Assembly (NCBI GenBank): GCA_964399035.1
Contig: CAYNPH010000048.1
Span: 14,081-78,080, forward strand
DNA: 64,000 bases
Origin: WAOL01 sp964399035
GTDB taxonomy: Archaea > Thermoproteota > Thermoprotei_A > Sulfolobales > NBVN01
Direction: 5' to 3'
Shown here in pieces: positions 16,202 through 24,723 of this stretch; position 1 is the first letter of the stretch; every line of letters starts with the position of its first letter. The translations under genes were made by a program, and so were the position numbers. The notes under the pieces were generated by a model. The model did no database searches. It was not told where the DNA came from and worked only from the letters and a program-made list of their open reading frames with translations.

Positions 16202-17098
16202 ATGGAGTTAGCTCTGCTCTATAGGGGCTTAGACAAGGATTGTTTCACCGTCCTCAAAGTCCTAGATTCGATGCTAAGTAAGTACGAATATGTCCCCTTA
16301 GAGGTAATAGAAAGGAGGAGCAAGCTACCGCCTAAGGTTCTGGCACGTGTGTTGACTAGGCTAAACAAGATAAAAGCAATAATACGGACGTTAACCCCTA
16401 AGACGGGCTACCGCCTTACCTACATAGGTCTAGATCTACTGGCCCTTCATTCTCTTAGTAACGCCGGGGTGATAGCGTATCTCGGGACAAAGGTCGGTAC
16501 TGGAAAAGAAAGTGAGATATACATTGCCAAGAACCCTGAAGGGCAATTACTCGCTGTGAAGTTTTATAAGATAGGGCGCGTTAGCTTCCAGAAAGTAAAG
16601 AGGGTGCGATCATACCTAGTAGATGAGACCAATTGGATGATCAGATCTAAAGTCACTGCTGAAAGAGAGTATAAAGCATTGAGAGATCTAATTAAATTCA
16701 CACCATATGTCCCTAAGACCTACGGGTGGAATAGACATGCAGTAGTGTTAAGCTACATAAGTGGGATCGAACTTTACCGCTACAAGGTAGCAATTGACCC
16801 TGAGGGACTCCTTGAAAAGATACTAAGCACTTTGAGGGAAGCCTACCTCCATGTGGGCATAGTTCACGGTGACTTAAGTGAATACAACATAGTTGTCTCC
16901 ATAGAAGGTGATGATGAGGTACCCTACATAATTGACTGGCCACAATACGTTTACAGAGACGACCCGAATCACGAGGCTCTTCTCCGCAGAGACGTGGAAT
17001 ACGTGCTCAAGTTCTTTAAGCGCCGTTACCGAGTCAACATTGATGTCGAGAGGGCCATCAAGTACGTCCGGGGAGAAGCAGAGAAGCTGTGGGCATGA
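16202..17098 (+). CDS. rio2: RIO2-type serine/threonine kinase/ATPase
   Basis: This 298-residue atypical kinase is involved in late maturation of the small ribosomal subunit. The N-terminal winged helix (1-90) is typical of Rio2 and absent from Rio1. The flexible ATP loop is VGTGKESEIY, the catalytic loop VHGDLSEYNIV and the metal-binding IDWPQY. LVDETNWMIRSKVTAEREY is the Rio2 specific insert region. Its 3' end overlaps the DUF460 gene by 56 nt, so the pair is translationally linked. Upstream lies guide RNA B. Confidence 0.95.
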   Translation: MELALLYRGLDKDCFTVLKVLDSMLSKYEYVPLEVIERRSKLPPKVLARVLTRLNKIKAIIRTLTPKTGYRLTYIGLDLLALHSLSNAGVIAYLGTKVGTGKESEIYIAKNPEGQLLAVKFYKIGRVSFQKVKRVRSYLVDETNWMIRSKVTAEREYKALRDLIKFTPYVPKTYGWNRHAVVLSYISGIELYRYKVAIDPEGLLEKILSTLREAYLHVGIVHGDLSEYNIVVSIEGDDEVPYIIDWPQYVYRDDPNHEALLRRDVEYVLKFFKRRYRVNIDVERAIKYVRGEAEKLWA

Positions 17099-19145
17099 GC
17101 GGACATACGTAGGCGTAGACATAGTTAAGAGTGGCGGCAAAGCCCTTAACAAGTACGTCTACGCTATAGCGCTAGTTAAGAACGGCCGAGTGCTTAAGGT
17201 AGATAGAGGCAACCTTGGCCGGTTAGTGAGGTACCTGTGGGATTACAGACCCGCAACGCTTGCAACGGACAACATCCTTGAATTAGGGGGCTCCAAAAGG
17301 AACTTAGTTCGAATACTGAAGCTCGTACCACCGGACACGGAGTTCATTCAGGTAACGTTAGAAGGGCAGACCCTCATGAACTTAAGACGTGTAGCCAGCA
17401 TAGCGGGCATGGAACTCGATAAAGGTAAGCTGAACCCCGCCAAGACAGCAGTCCTCGTTGCAACCCTAGCATGGAGTGGGTACGGAGAAAGACTAGACGT
17501 TTACGAAAGGAAGGTCAGGATAAACGTATTCAAGGGTAGGTCTGGTCATGCGGGAGGCTCGCGCGCGGGCAAATTCCAGAGAAATCTTCGGGGAGCCGTA
17601 GCGCGAATGGTTAAGAAGCTTAGGGAGGAATTAGAGCGCCGCGGATTCGATTACGACGTAATGATTCGCCGTAGTAAGGGAGGGGTTGAACAGGCCGTAT
17701 TTACCGTATATGCATCGAGGGAAGAGCTATTCGGTGTTGTAAAGAGAGTTAAAGGCTACGATGTTGAAGTGAGGATAAAACCTGTCATAAGTAGGAAGTT
17801 CCTCAAGTTAGTCGCGCCGCAGGAGATCCCTAAGAAGTACCTCATAGTTGGTTACGATCCTGGAATGCAGGTCGGCCTAGCTGTAATAGACTTAGACATG
17901 AAGCCCCACCTAATAACATCCGGGCGTGAGCTTGATCGAGGGGAGATACTCTCGAAACTCACGAGTATAGGCATACCTGTTATAGTAGCTACCGATAAGA
18001 ACCCACCACCCGAGATGGTCAGAAAACTTGCGGCGATGTTGAACGCCCAGCTATTCGTGCCTCCACGGTCACTCTCTACAAGCGAGAAGGAAATACTGGT
18101 GTCAGAGTACAGCCGCTCGTACAGTGTGGCGGTCAAGAATACACATGAGCGTGACGCACTTTCCGCGGCGTTGAAGGCATATAGGTTCTACCAAGATAAG
18201 CTGGACAAGCTGGTGAAGAAAATCAGGAGTATGGGGCTCTCCGTAAAGAATCTACAGAAATATAAGGTACGAATACTGATGAATGAGCCCCTAAGCGCGA
18301 TAATCGAGGATATAATTAACGACTATATTAAGCCAGTCGATTCCTCAGTAACTTCATTAAGAAAGCAAGCCCCGCTAACGTTGCCACATCAAGCTCACGA
18401 GATCTCTAAATATACTGAGAAGATCAGAGAGCTTGAACGACGTGTGGATGAATTGCTTCGAGAGCGTGAAATTCTGAAGAGTAAGGTTAGAGATTCTGAA
18501 GTCCGCATTAAGGAACTAGAGCATAGTGTGCGAACGTTAACGGAATCCATGAACGAAAAAATTGCTAGGGATAGGAAGGTTAGCGAGCTCCTGACAAGGC
18601 TCAAGAATGCCTCGCAGAGAATTGAGGAACTAGAGCACAAAGTGCTTAGTTTGAAGGAAAGATTAACCTCCGTGGGTAAAGTTCTTGAACGCGTATTCGC
18701 GGGCGAATTAACGCTCCTACCGCGCTACGGAGTCAAGTACGTAGTGAGTGATGACAAGTTAAGGGCAGTGTTCGTTAACGATCCGCGTCAAATATTTTCG
18801 GTCGGTACTGTAGGTAACCTAGCCTCGAGGGAAGTTGTATTGCCGCCGGGTCATGAGAAAGACTCCAAACTCCTCGTAAAGGAGTACCTAATACCAGCAA
18901 CAACAGCCCGGGAAGTATGGGACGTGAGTCCAAGCTTAGTCGCTGTGGACTCCGAGACACTTAGCAGATTGCGCGCGGCTGAGGAGGAGGTCGCGAGAAT
19001 TAAGGAAGAGATGATGAGACAAAGGGAGCTAACCTATGCAGATCTGGAAGCCATCTTGAAAGAATATCGGGAGTCCCGCCTATCAACCTCACTGAATGCG
19101 TCCAAGGTAAAGCACCTTGAAGGTTATGTAAGAGAGCACGATTGA
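17043..19145 (+). CDS. DUF460 protein, predicted RNase H-fold nuclease with coiled coil
   Basis: This 700-residue protein belongs to the archaeal COG2433/DUF460 family. The first RNase H-like start is YVGVDIVKSGG, and a second RuvC/RNase H-like segment IVGYDPGMQVGLAVID (near residue 280) is followed by NTHERDALSAALKAY. Between residues about 440 and 545 runs a charged coiled coil with heptads such as ELERRVDELLREREILKSK. The only in-frame start near the conserved N-terminus is ATG 17043, inside rio2, so the first 17 residues (MSRGPSSTSGEKQRSCG) are low-complexity. The nearby ATG at 17095 is out of frame. Cleavage activity is predicted from fold only; Rio2 linkage suggests an RNA or ribosome role. 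Confidence 0.88.
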   Translation: MSRGPSSTSGEKQRSCGHERTYVGVDIVKSGGKALNKYVYAIALVKNGRVLKVDRGNLGRLVRYLWDYRPATLATDNILELGGSKRNLVRILKLVPPDTEFIQVTLEGQTLMNLRRVASIAGMELDKGKLNPAKTAVLVATLAWSGYGERLDVYERKVRINVFKGRSGHAGGSRAGKFQRNLRGAVARMVKKLREELERRGFDYDVMIRRSKGGVEQAVFTVYASREELFGVVKRVKGYDVEVRIKPVISRKFLKLVAPQEIPKKYLIVGYDPGMQVGLAVIDLDMKPHLITSGRELDRGEILSKLTSIGIPVIVATDKNPPPEMVRKLAAMLNAQLFVPPRSLSTSEKEILVSEYSRSYSVAVKNTHERDALSAALKAYRFYQDKLDKLVKKIRSMGLSVKNLQKYKVRILMNEPLSAIIEDIINDYIKPVDSSVTSLRKQAPLTLPHQAHEISKYTEKIRELERRVDELLREREILKSKVRDSEVRIKELEHSVRTLTESMNEKIARDRKVSELLTRLKNASQRIEELEHKVLSLKERLTSVGKVLERVFAGELTLLPRYGVKYVVSDDKLRAVFVNDPRQIFSVGTVGNLASREVVLPPGHEKDSKLLVKEYLIPATTAREVWDVSPSLVAVDSETLSRLRAAEEEVARIKEEMMRQRELTYADLEAILKEYRESRLSTSLNASKVKHLEGYVREHD

Positions 19146-20021
19146 GAGGGTCAGCGGCAATACCCAGCTAAGCATAATGTACGTCGCTACCCTACGCCTA
19201 CTTATCAACCTGAGCCTCATAGCTAGTGCTGTCCCCAACATGCCGGAAAATATTGAGATAGACATTGGGAGCGGTATGGAGAACTGAGTACCTATCTCGG
19301 TCAGTATTAAAGTTGAAACGTAGGGAGCTACTGAGCTAGTGTACCTTAATCCATAGAATCCGGAACCCAGCTTAGTAACTCCGCGTCGACCTTGAATCAC
19401 CAGAACACCTACAACTATACCGGATATCGTGAGTGCCATGGTGAGCAAGTCACCCGCACTCTGACCAGCAAACGCAACTACAAAGCCTATGGTGTTCGCA
19501 CCCAGGGTGTAGGCAGTGATAAACACCATTACTATGCTCGCAAGCTTAAGTGCAAGTAAATTACTGATTACCCCTGTTTTCCGTGAAGCTACAAGCTTAA
19601 CGAAGAGAAAGGCTACTATAACAGACGATAGGAAAGTCACGCACCAGAAACCCAGTATCTTAAGGATATCACCCGTCGCTTCGAAACCATATGTGAGCAA
19701 GTAACCTATGTAAATACCAACAAAGACCTGCGTTATGGACGTGACGAAGCCGCTGACTGTGAGCATCACCAGTATGGTTATTGCCAGAATGAATGATACT
19801 TCTATAGCGTTCCTCGGGAGGCTCACTCCCCCCAAGAACTTCCAACCCTCGAGCAAGTACCCTAAGCTAAGGCCAGCTATTGCTAAAGCGGAGATCGTGG
19901 TTCGCCTCAATATCCTAGAACCTGCGGCTGGCCCAGCAATGACACCCATATTATTTCCAACAGCTATTGCCACGGTTATTAGTAGCAGTACTTGAAGCAC
20001 CGCCTGCATGGTACTCACCAA
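19089..20021 (-). CDS. PiT-family inorganic phosphate permease, divergent
   Basis: This 310-residue polytopic membrane protein has roughly nine or ten hydrophobic spans. The duplicated PiT signature is recognisable but altered. The first copy, AIAVGNNMGVIAGPAAGS, corresponds to the usual G-x-N-D-x-A-N-A motif; the second, GANTIGFVVAFAGQSAGD, lacks the Asp as well. In PiT carriers those Asp residues take part in ion or phosphate handling, so the coupling or substrate may differ. It is downstream of the PhoU-like gene with a 45-nt gap (one operon) and overlaps the DUF460 3' end by 57 nt. Confidence 0.8.
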   Translation of the reverse strand: MVSTMQAVLQVLLLITVAIAVGNNMGVIAGPAAGSRILRRTTISALAIAGLSLGYLLEGWKFLGGVSLPRNAIEVSFILAITILVMLTVSGFVTSITQVFVGIYIGYLLTYGFEATGDILKILGFWCVTFLSSVIVAFLFVKLVASRKTGVISNLLALKLASIVMVFITAYTLGANTIGFVVAFAGQSAGDLLTMALTISGIVVGVLVIQGRRGVTKLGSGFYGLRYTSSVAPYVSTLILTEIGTQFSIPLPMSISIFSGMLGTALAMRLRLISRRRVATYIMLSWVLPLTLSIVLSYITFKVLYLGRIQ

Positions 20022-20066
20022 CTACCGTATCCGTCATGACGCATCGAATTTCACTGGGGGACTTCG

Positions 20067-20741
20067 CTAGTATCGCATCGAACTAATAACCCTAATCAGT
20101 AAATGTGAGGCATCCTCGCACGCATCCACGATAGTATCCAGGCTCTTAATCATCTCAAGCAAGTGGTTAAAGGTTATGGCGTTTATCTCAGGACCTAAGC
20201 TATATAGTTTATCTAGGATAGCGTTCTTCATCTCATCGACCCTATCCTCATAAACGTCAATTATGTCATCTAGCTCCTGGAGCTTATTAAAGTCCTCGAG
20301 AGCAATTTCTAACTCCTTCTCAAGTGTTTCTAGAGCCTTAGTTGCAATTACAGTTACCTTGAGTATCTCCTTGTACATGCTTCTCGCGTGTTCTGTTCTG
20401 TATATTCCGGTTCTAAAGGCCCTGCCGTACTCCATCGCTATGAAGTATGTTAGGTCAAGTATGTCATCTATCCTGTCTATTAGGAACTCTATATCACCCA
20501 AGAGCGCCACAGGCACCGCACCATGGGTCACCATTTCCGTTAGTTCAGCCGCTATTTTATCGCCATGTTTTTCGTAAGTTATTACTTCGACTATCAGGGA
20601 CTCCATCTCATGATCTTTTATGTCGCCCTTAAGTAATTTCTCCACAATCAGCATAGACTTTAACGAGAGATCCACATGCTTCGCTAGCTTACTGAACAAT
20701 TCCTCCTCGCCGGATAACAGTAGCTTCTTGAATAGCTTCAT
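20067..20741 (-). CDS. PhoU-like DUF47 protein
   Basis: This 224-residue all-helical protein is of the DUF47/PhoU-like family, whose genes almost always pair with PiT permeases. Hallmarks are EVITYEKHGDKIAAELTE with its conserved E-x-x-x-D metal ligands, LIDRIDDILDLTYFIAMEYG, and a C-terminal ITFNHLLEMIKSLDTIVDACEDA. It probably regulates the adjacent permease or binds a metal cluster. First gene of the DUF47-PiT operon, divergent from the ASCH gene at 20805. Confidence 0.9.
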   Translation of the reverse strand: MKLFKKLLLSGEEELFSKLAKHVDLSLKSMLIVEKLLKGDIKDHEMESLIVEVITYEKHGDKIAAELTEMVTHGAVPVALLGDIEFLIDRIDDILDLTYFIAMEYGRAFRTGIYRTEHARSMYKEILKVTVIATKALETLEKELEIALEDFNKLQELDDIIDVYEDRVDEMKNAILDKLYSLGPEINAITFNHLLEMIKSLDTIVDACEDASHLLIRVISSMRY

Positions 20742-20804
20742 TTCGCCACACCACGCGGTAAAGTATATTGCCTCCTCAATTTATAAAGACGCTAGGGGCC
20801 ACGC

Positions 20805-21143
20805 ATGGGGAAGCGCCGTAGGAAGTTAATGTTTAAGAAAGAGTACGGGGAGGGCATAGTTAAGGGGTCGAAGACATCAACGATAAGACTCTCCAGCACC
20901 CTCAAGAAGGGAGATGAAGTTGAGATAGTTGCTGGCAGGGTTCGACTAGGGGTTGCTAAGATTGAGGATGTTGAAGTAAAGAAGGTTCGTGAGTTAACAG
21001 ATGAGGATGCCAGAACCGATGGCTTTAAGAATAGGGAGGAGCTTGTAAAGGCCCTTAAAAGGATTTATGGGAGCAGGATTACAGACAGGACTGAGGTTAA
21101 ACTCATAAGGTTTCGCATGATTAAAGACGATGAAGAACAGTAA
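20805..21143 (+). CDS. ASCH-domain protein
   Basis: This 112-residue protein has an ASCH/PUA-like beta barrel. GIVKGSKTSTIRLSS is the motif that would contact RNA or a nucleoside, GDEVEIVAGRVRLGVAKIEDVE follows, and the basic helical tail reads ELVKALKRIYG. ASCH proteins include RNA-binding and nucleoside-amidohydrolase members; which applies here cannot be told. The start ATG gives a basic N-terminus (MGKRRRKLMFKKEYG). Single gene. Confidence 0.8.
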   Translation: MGKRRRKLMFKKEYGEGIVKGSKTSTIRLSSTLKKGDEVEIVAGRVRLGVAKIEDVEVKKVRELTDEDARTDGFKNREELVKALKRIYGSRITDRTEVKLIRFRMIKDDEEQ

Positions 21144-21164
21144 TTAACTTAATTTACCTTCATT

Positions 21165-21566
21165 TCACATTGTAAACCTTATGTATGCTATACTGGACTT
21201 AGGGACTATGTACCCCTTATCCTCTACCCTGAATCCTAGTTCGTACTTTGTAACCTTCATTAACTTCCCCTGAAAGCTTAGCCCATTTACTAAGTATACC
21301 TCCACATCGCTTCCCACCATGTCAGAATCTATGACTGTGTCCCTCAGCTGCTCGTTGCTGTATCCGTGTAGTTCAGTGGCCTCAGCAACGGCATATAGCA
21401 TTGCATGTCTAAAGATCACCACTGGTAAGCCCTCTGACCGAACACCTATTTCGTACCTAGCTACCTCATCTATTAATCCCTTGATTGGCTCATCCTTCCC
21501 CATAACATAGATAGTTACTTCCCGACCAACGAATCTCGCATCTATCAAGTTCTCTCTGAGAGGCAT
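21165..21566 (-). CDS. Tandem Sm/Hfq-like protein (two Sm folds in one chain)
   Basis: The 133-residue protein is an internal duplication. Copy 1 (about 9-57) reads FVGREVTIYVMGKD, EPIKGLIDEVARYEIGV and VVIFRHAMLYAV. Copy 2 (about 81-131) reads MVGSDVEVYLVNGLS, FQGKLMKVTKYELGF and IVPKSSIAYIRF. Both follow the Sm1-Sm2 strand order. YLVNG with FQGKL and FRHAMLYAV recall bacterial Hfq (FLVNG, YKHAIST) more than archaeal SmAP. A fused dimer would build a ring from fewer chains. The canonical SmAP is separate at 14475. Transcribed alone from a TATA-like TTATTATA around 21601-21608. RNA binding is inferred from the fold resemblance. Confidence 0.65.
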   Translation of the reverse strand: MPLRENLIDARFVGREVTIYVMGKDEPIKGLIDEVARYEIGVRSEGLPVVIFRHAMLYAVAEATELHGYSNEQLRDTVIDSDMVGSDVEVYLVNGLSFQGKLMKVTKYELGFRVEDKGYIVPKSSIAYIRFTM

Positions 21567-21682
21567 TTCCTAACGCACCACTAGCTATTCTTAAGTCAAC
21601 TATAATAAGCTGTGTTGTTTGCATAGGTATTGGGCTATGCCGGAAAAGTCGATGATGAATTGTAGCGGTATGATTAAGTAAC

Positions 21683-22510
21683 TTAATGATTAGGCTGAGC
21701 TACTCTGAGACTCTCTTGTACTTCCCTGCCAGTTATCATCAGTGTGAGTGAAGTCATAGTTTCGACGAACTTAAACATGAGTTCAGGGTGATGTTCAGAG
21801 AAGTCTGCCGAAATGTTCTTTAGTATTGGGTTGATGCACCCCTCTTCAACTGCACGAATACTGGGTGATGCGCTGTCATTCAAATCATCAAGTATTCCCT
21901 TAAAGAACGCGTATGCGTATACGTCCTGACGTAGTATGTTGCTCATGGGATGTGCTATGACACTCTGCCCAACAACTCTGGGTAACGGACTGACCTCCCT
22001 CGTTAGCGTTACGTCAGCAAGAAGAGATTGGAGCTGAATCTCGAAAAAGTCACTTAAGGTTAGAGGCGTCAGAACAGCGTCAATTCTGAAACCTATGTTC
22101 CGTAGCCACGGTGTAAGGGAGTTTATGATTCCCGGTAAGCTGAAGGGCTTTATTTTCTCTTCCGCCTTAACAGTAAGGTGAATTAAGGGTATCCTTCGTG
22201 CTAGCTTTGCACGCATAGCCTGTGATACTGTGTGATCAAAAACAAGAACTAGTACGTGGCCCCCATGCCTCTCCTCGATTAGGTTAATTATCTCTGCTAA
22301 CACTAGACTCTCTACGATTCTTTCCTTTAAAGCAAGTACAGCAACTAATGCGCCGTGCCTTAACCTTACAGACCTGGAGATCCCTTTCCTAACTCTTTTG
22401 ACTAAGGACCTACTTAAGCAGTAAGCGCATAACCTCTCTCCCGAGTCCCGTCTACGATATACGGCAGGTCTCCGCTTGCATACGTCACATAGCTTTACGC
22501 CAACGTTCAA
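21683..22510 (-). CDS. TtuA/Ncs6-like PP-loop-family protein lacking the PP-loop
   Basis: The 275-residue protein keeps the N-terminal zinc finger of the TtuA/Ncs6 tRNA-thiolation family (CDVC and CAYC, residues 8-31). It also keeps the later RQDVYAYAFFKGI motif, matching the family's EVxxYAxxxGI segment. The ATP-binding SGGKDS loop expected after LVAV is replaced by LALKERIVES. The following active-site segment and the C-terminal zinc finger are also gone. It probably cannot adenylate tRNA and may be a structural or regulatory paralog. The 109-aa gene lies just upstream (7-nt gap) in the same operon. Family assignment rests on pattern similarity and is tentative. Confidence 0.6.
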   Translation of the reverse strand: MNVGVKLCDVCKRRPAVYRRRDSGERLCAYCLSRSLVKRVRKGISRSVRLRHGALVAVLALKERIVESLVLAEIINLIEERHGGHVLVLVFDHTVSQAMRAKLARRIPLIHLTVKAEEKIKPFSLPGIINSLTPWLRNIGFRIDAVLTPLTLSDFFEIQLQSLLADVTLTREVSPLPRVVGQSVIAHPMSNILRQDVYAYAFFKGILDDLNDSASPSIRAVEEGCINPILKNISADFSEHHPELMFKFVETMTSLTLMITGREVQESLRVAQPNH

Positions 22511-22517
22511 GAGGACC

Positions 22518-22847
22518 TTATACCTCCAGGATATCTAGTCGATCCTCCTTCAGCACCATACGTAACTTGTTCTTGAACTCCTCAAATGACGCGTCAGTAA
22601 GACCCTGAGCTATTATACTCATTAACTCCATGACGTAGGGATTCAGGTAGTCTGGCCCCTCAATAATTTCCTCCCTTAATGTGTCGAAATACTCCTGCAG
22701 GTTCTCGGCACTCACGAGTCTATGTTTCCATAGATACGCAGCGTAGCCACAAAGCAATGCAATGAAGAAGTTAGCGCTATCTATGTCTCCTTTCTCAAGT
22801 ACCTCCCGCTCATATGATTCTAATACTGACTCAATGCTTGGGAGCAT
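22518..22847 (-). CDS. Unknown helical protein, 109 aa
   Basis: Not recognised. The acidic, predominantly alpha-helical protein contains ANFFIALLCGYAAYLWKHRLV, which is amphipathic rather than clearly membrane-spanning, and an acidic C-terminus. It is the first gene of a two-gene operon with the PP-loop-less TtuA-like protein, separated by 7 nt, so the two may act together. Divergent from the thermosome gene. Confidence 0.65.
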   Translation of the reverse strand: MLPSIESVLESYEREVLEKGDIDSANFFIALLCGYAAYLWKHRLVSAENLQEYFDTLREEIIEGPDYLNPYVMELMSIIAQGLTDASFEEFKNKLRMVLKEDRLDILEV

Positions 22848-22912
22848 GAAATATTCCCGCCACCCCCTACATGGGAGGGGTAATTAAAGCTTTCGGTTAC
22901 CCTGTTCCTAAA

Positions 22913-22920
22913 GTTTATAT
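22913..22920 (+). promoter_or_regulatory. TATA box of the thermosome gene
   Basis: GTTTATAT is centred 27 nt before the ATG at 22943 and 39 nt before the ATG at 22955. A transcript starting at 22943 could be read leaderless (adding MGEL) or use GGGTGA before the family-consistent ATG at 22955. Confidence 0.6.
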
Positions 22921-22954
22921 AGAAGTGGTTCTCCTAGAACTAATGGGTGAGCTC

Positions 22955-24646
22955 ATGACTGCACTCTATGGAGTTCCTGTAGTGATACTGAAGGAGGGAA
23001 CTCAGAGGACATATGGGCGTGAGGCCCTAAGGAACAACATCATAGCCGCTAGGGCGCTGGCAGAGGTTCTGAAAACCAGCCTAGGCCCTAGAGGTCTAGA
23101 CAAGATGCTCGTAGATTCATTCGGCGATATCACCGTAACTAATGATGGTGCCACGATAGTTAAGGAGATGGAGGTACAGCACCCAGCCGCTAAACTCCTG
23201 GTGGAATCAGCTAAGGCAGTTGATGCTGAGGTTGGTGACGGTACCACATCAGTTGTGGTTCTCGCGGGCGAGTTACTTGGTAAGGCAGAAGCGTTACTCG
23301 ACCAGAACATACACCCGACAATAATAATTGAGGGCTACAAGAAAGCCATGAACAAAGCCCTAGAGATACTTGATGAGATAGGCACTAAGCTAGAAGTTGG
23401 CGATATCGAGACGAAAGAAGGTTACGAGAAGACCAAGAAGTCACTATACCGCGTAGTCTACTCAACCTTAGCGAGCAAGTACTTAGCGACACCGGACTTA
23501 ATCGATATGATGATTAACATAGCGATCGATGCTGCCCTTCGAGTAGCTGAGAAGAGATCTGACGGAACCTACAATGTCAGGCTTGACAACGTGAAGATCG
23601 AGAAGAAGAAGGGTGCGTCCTTAGCTGATACTAAGTTGATTTATGGTATTGTGTTGGATAAGGAGGTTGTGCATCCTGGCATGCCTAGGAGGGTTGAGAA
23701 CGCTAAGATAGCGCTAATCGACGCACCACTAGAAATAGAGAAACCCGACATAACCGCTAAGATAAACATAACGTCGCCAGAGCAGATCAAGATATTCTTA
23801 GACGAGGAAACTAGGATGCTTAAAGAGATGGTTGAGAAGATTGCTGCTACTGGCGCTAACGTCGTGATTTGTCAGAAGGGCATTGACGACGTGGCACAGC
23901 ACTTCCTAGCAAAGAAAGGAATCCTAGCAGTAAGAAGAGTAAAAAGATCAGACATGGAGAAGCTCAAGCGCGCAACGGGAGGAAGGATAGTTACCAGCAT
24001 AAGGGACCTATCGCCTGAGGATCTGGGCTACGCAGAACTCGTAGAGGAGCGCCGCGTCGGCAACGATAAGATGGTGTTCATAGAGGGTTGCAGGAACCCG
24101 AAGGCCGTGACAATACTGGTGCGCGGCTCAAGTGACATGGTGCTGGACGACACTGAGAGATCCTTCAACGACGCACTACATGCGATCAGGAATGTGCTAA
24201 GGGATCCGAAGATTGTGCCGGGCGGTGGAGCGGTGGAGGTCGAGCTAGCGCTAAGGTTAAGGAAGTGGGCTGAAACCGTCGGTGGTAAGGAGCAACTAGC
24301 CATACAGGCGTTTGCTGATGCGCTAGAGGAGATAGTGTCCGTCCTAGCACAGACAGCTGGTCTAGACCCGCTGGAGACCGTGATGGAGCTAAGGAGACTC
24401 CACAGCGAGGGTAAGCTGAACGCCGGCATCGACGTAATGAACGGCAAAGTAACCGAGGATATAGAGCAGATACACGTAATAGATCCAGTGATTGTGAAGA
24501 AACAGGTGATAAAGGCGGCGACTGAGGCAGCAGCAGCGATACTGAAGGTCGACGATATAATAGCCGCCACTCCGCTTAAGAAGGAAGAAGAGAAAGGCAA
24601 GAAAGGTGGAGAGGAAGAGGAGACGAGCAAATTCAGCTTTGACTGA
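22955..24646 (+). CDS. thsA: Thermosome subunit (group II chaperonin)
   Basis: The 563-residue archaeal chaperonin subunit forms a double-ring ATP-dependent folding machine, a major heat-shock protein. Motifs are TSLGPRGLDKMLVDS, NDGATIVKEM, GDGTTSVVVLAGELL (nucleotide-binding) and PGGGAVEVELALRLRKWA near the C-terminus. The tail after residue 540 is charged and ends KFSFD rather than the GGM repeats of some paralogs. The start is chosen by family alignment (MTALYGVPVVILKEG). Crenarchaea usually have two or three paralogs; only one is in this window. Confidence 0.96.
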   Translation: MTALYGVPVVILKEGTQRTYGREALRNNIIAARALAEVLKTSLGPRGLDKMLVDSFGDITVTNDGATIVKEMEVQHPAAKLLVESAKAVDAEVGDGTTSVVVLAGELLGKAEALLDQNIHPTIIIEGYKKAMNKALEILDEIGTKLEVGDIETKEGYEKTKKSLYRVVYSTLASKYLATPDLIDMMINIAIDAALRVAEKRSDGTYNVRLDNVKIEKKKGASLADTKLIYGIVLDKEVVHPGMPRRVENAKIALIDAPLEIEKPDITAKINITSPEQIKIFLDEETRMLKEMVEKIAATGANVVICQKGIDDVAQHFLAKKGILAVRRVKRSDMEKLKRATGGRIVTSIRDLSPEDLGYAELVEERRVGNDKMVFIEGCRNPKAVTILVRGSSDMVLDDTERSFNDALHAIRNVLRDPKIVPGGGAVEVELALRLRKWAETVGGKEQLAIQAFADALEEIVSVLAQTAGLDPLETVMELRRLHSEGKLNAGIDVMNGKVTEDIEQIHVIDPVIVKKQVIKAATEAAAAILKVDDIIAATPLKKEEEKGKKGGEEEETSKFSFD

Positions 24647-24723
24647 AAGCCAAAACGTGTTTTAAAGAGTACATCCGCACACCTCCCATAATGCTTTATT
24701 ACCCAAACAGGTAGAATCAGGTA

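Noticed and set aside
21652..21698. Plus-strand C/D-like element (ATGATGA ... CTGA) downstream of the TtuA-like gene
   Set aside because: Only 36 nt separate the boxes, no D' or C' box fits, there is no terminal stem, and the end runs into the coding region.
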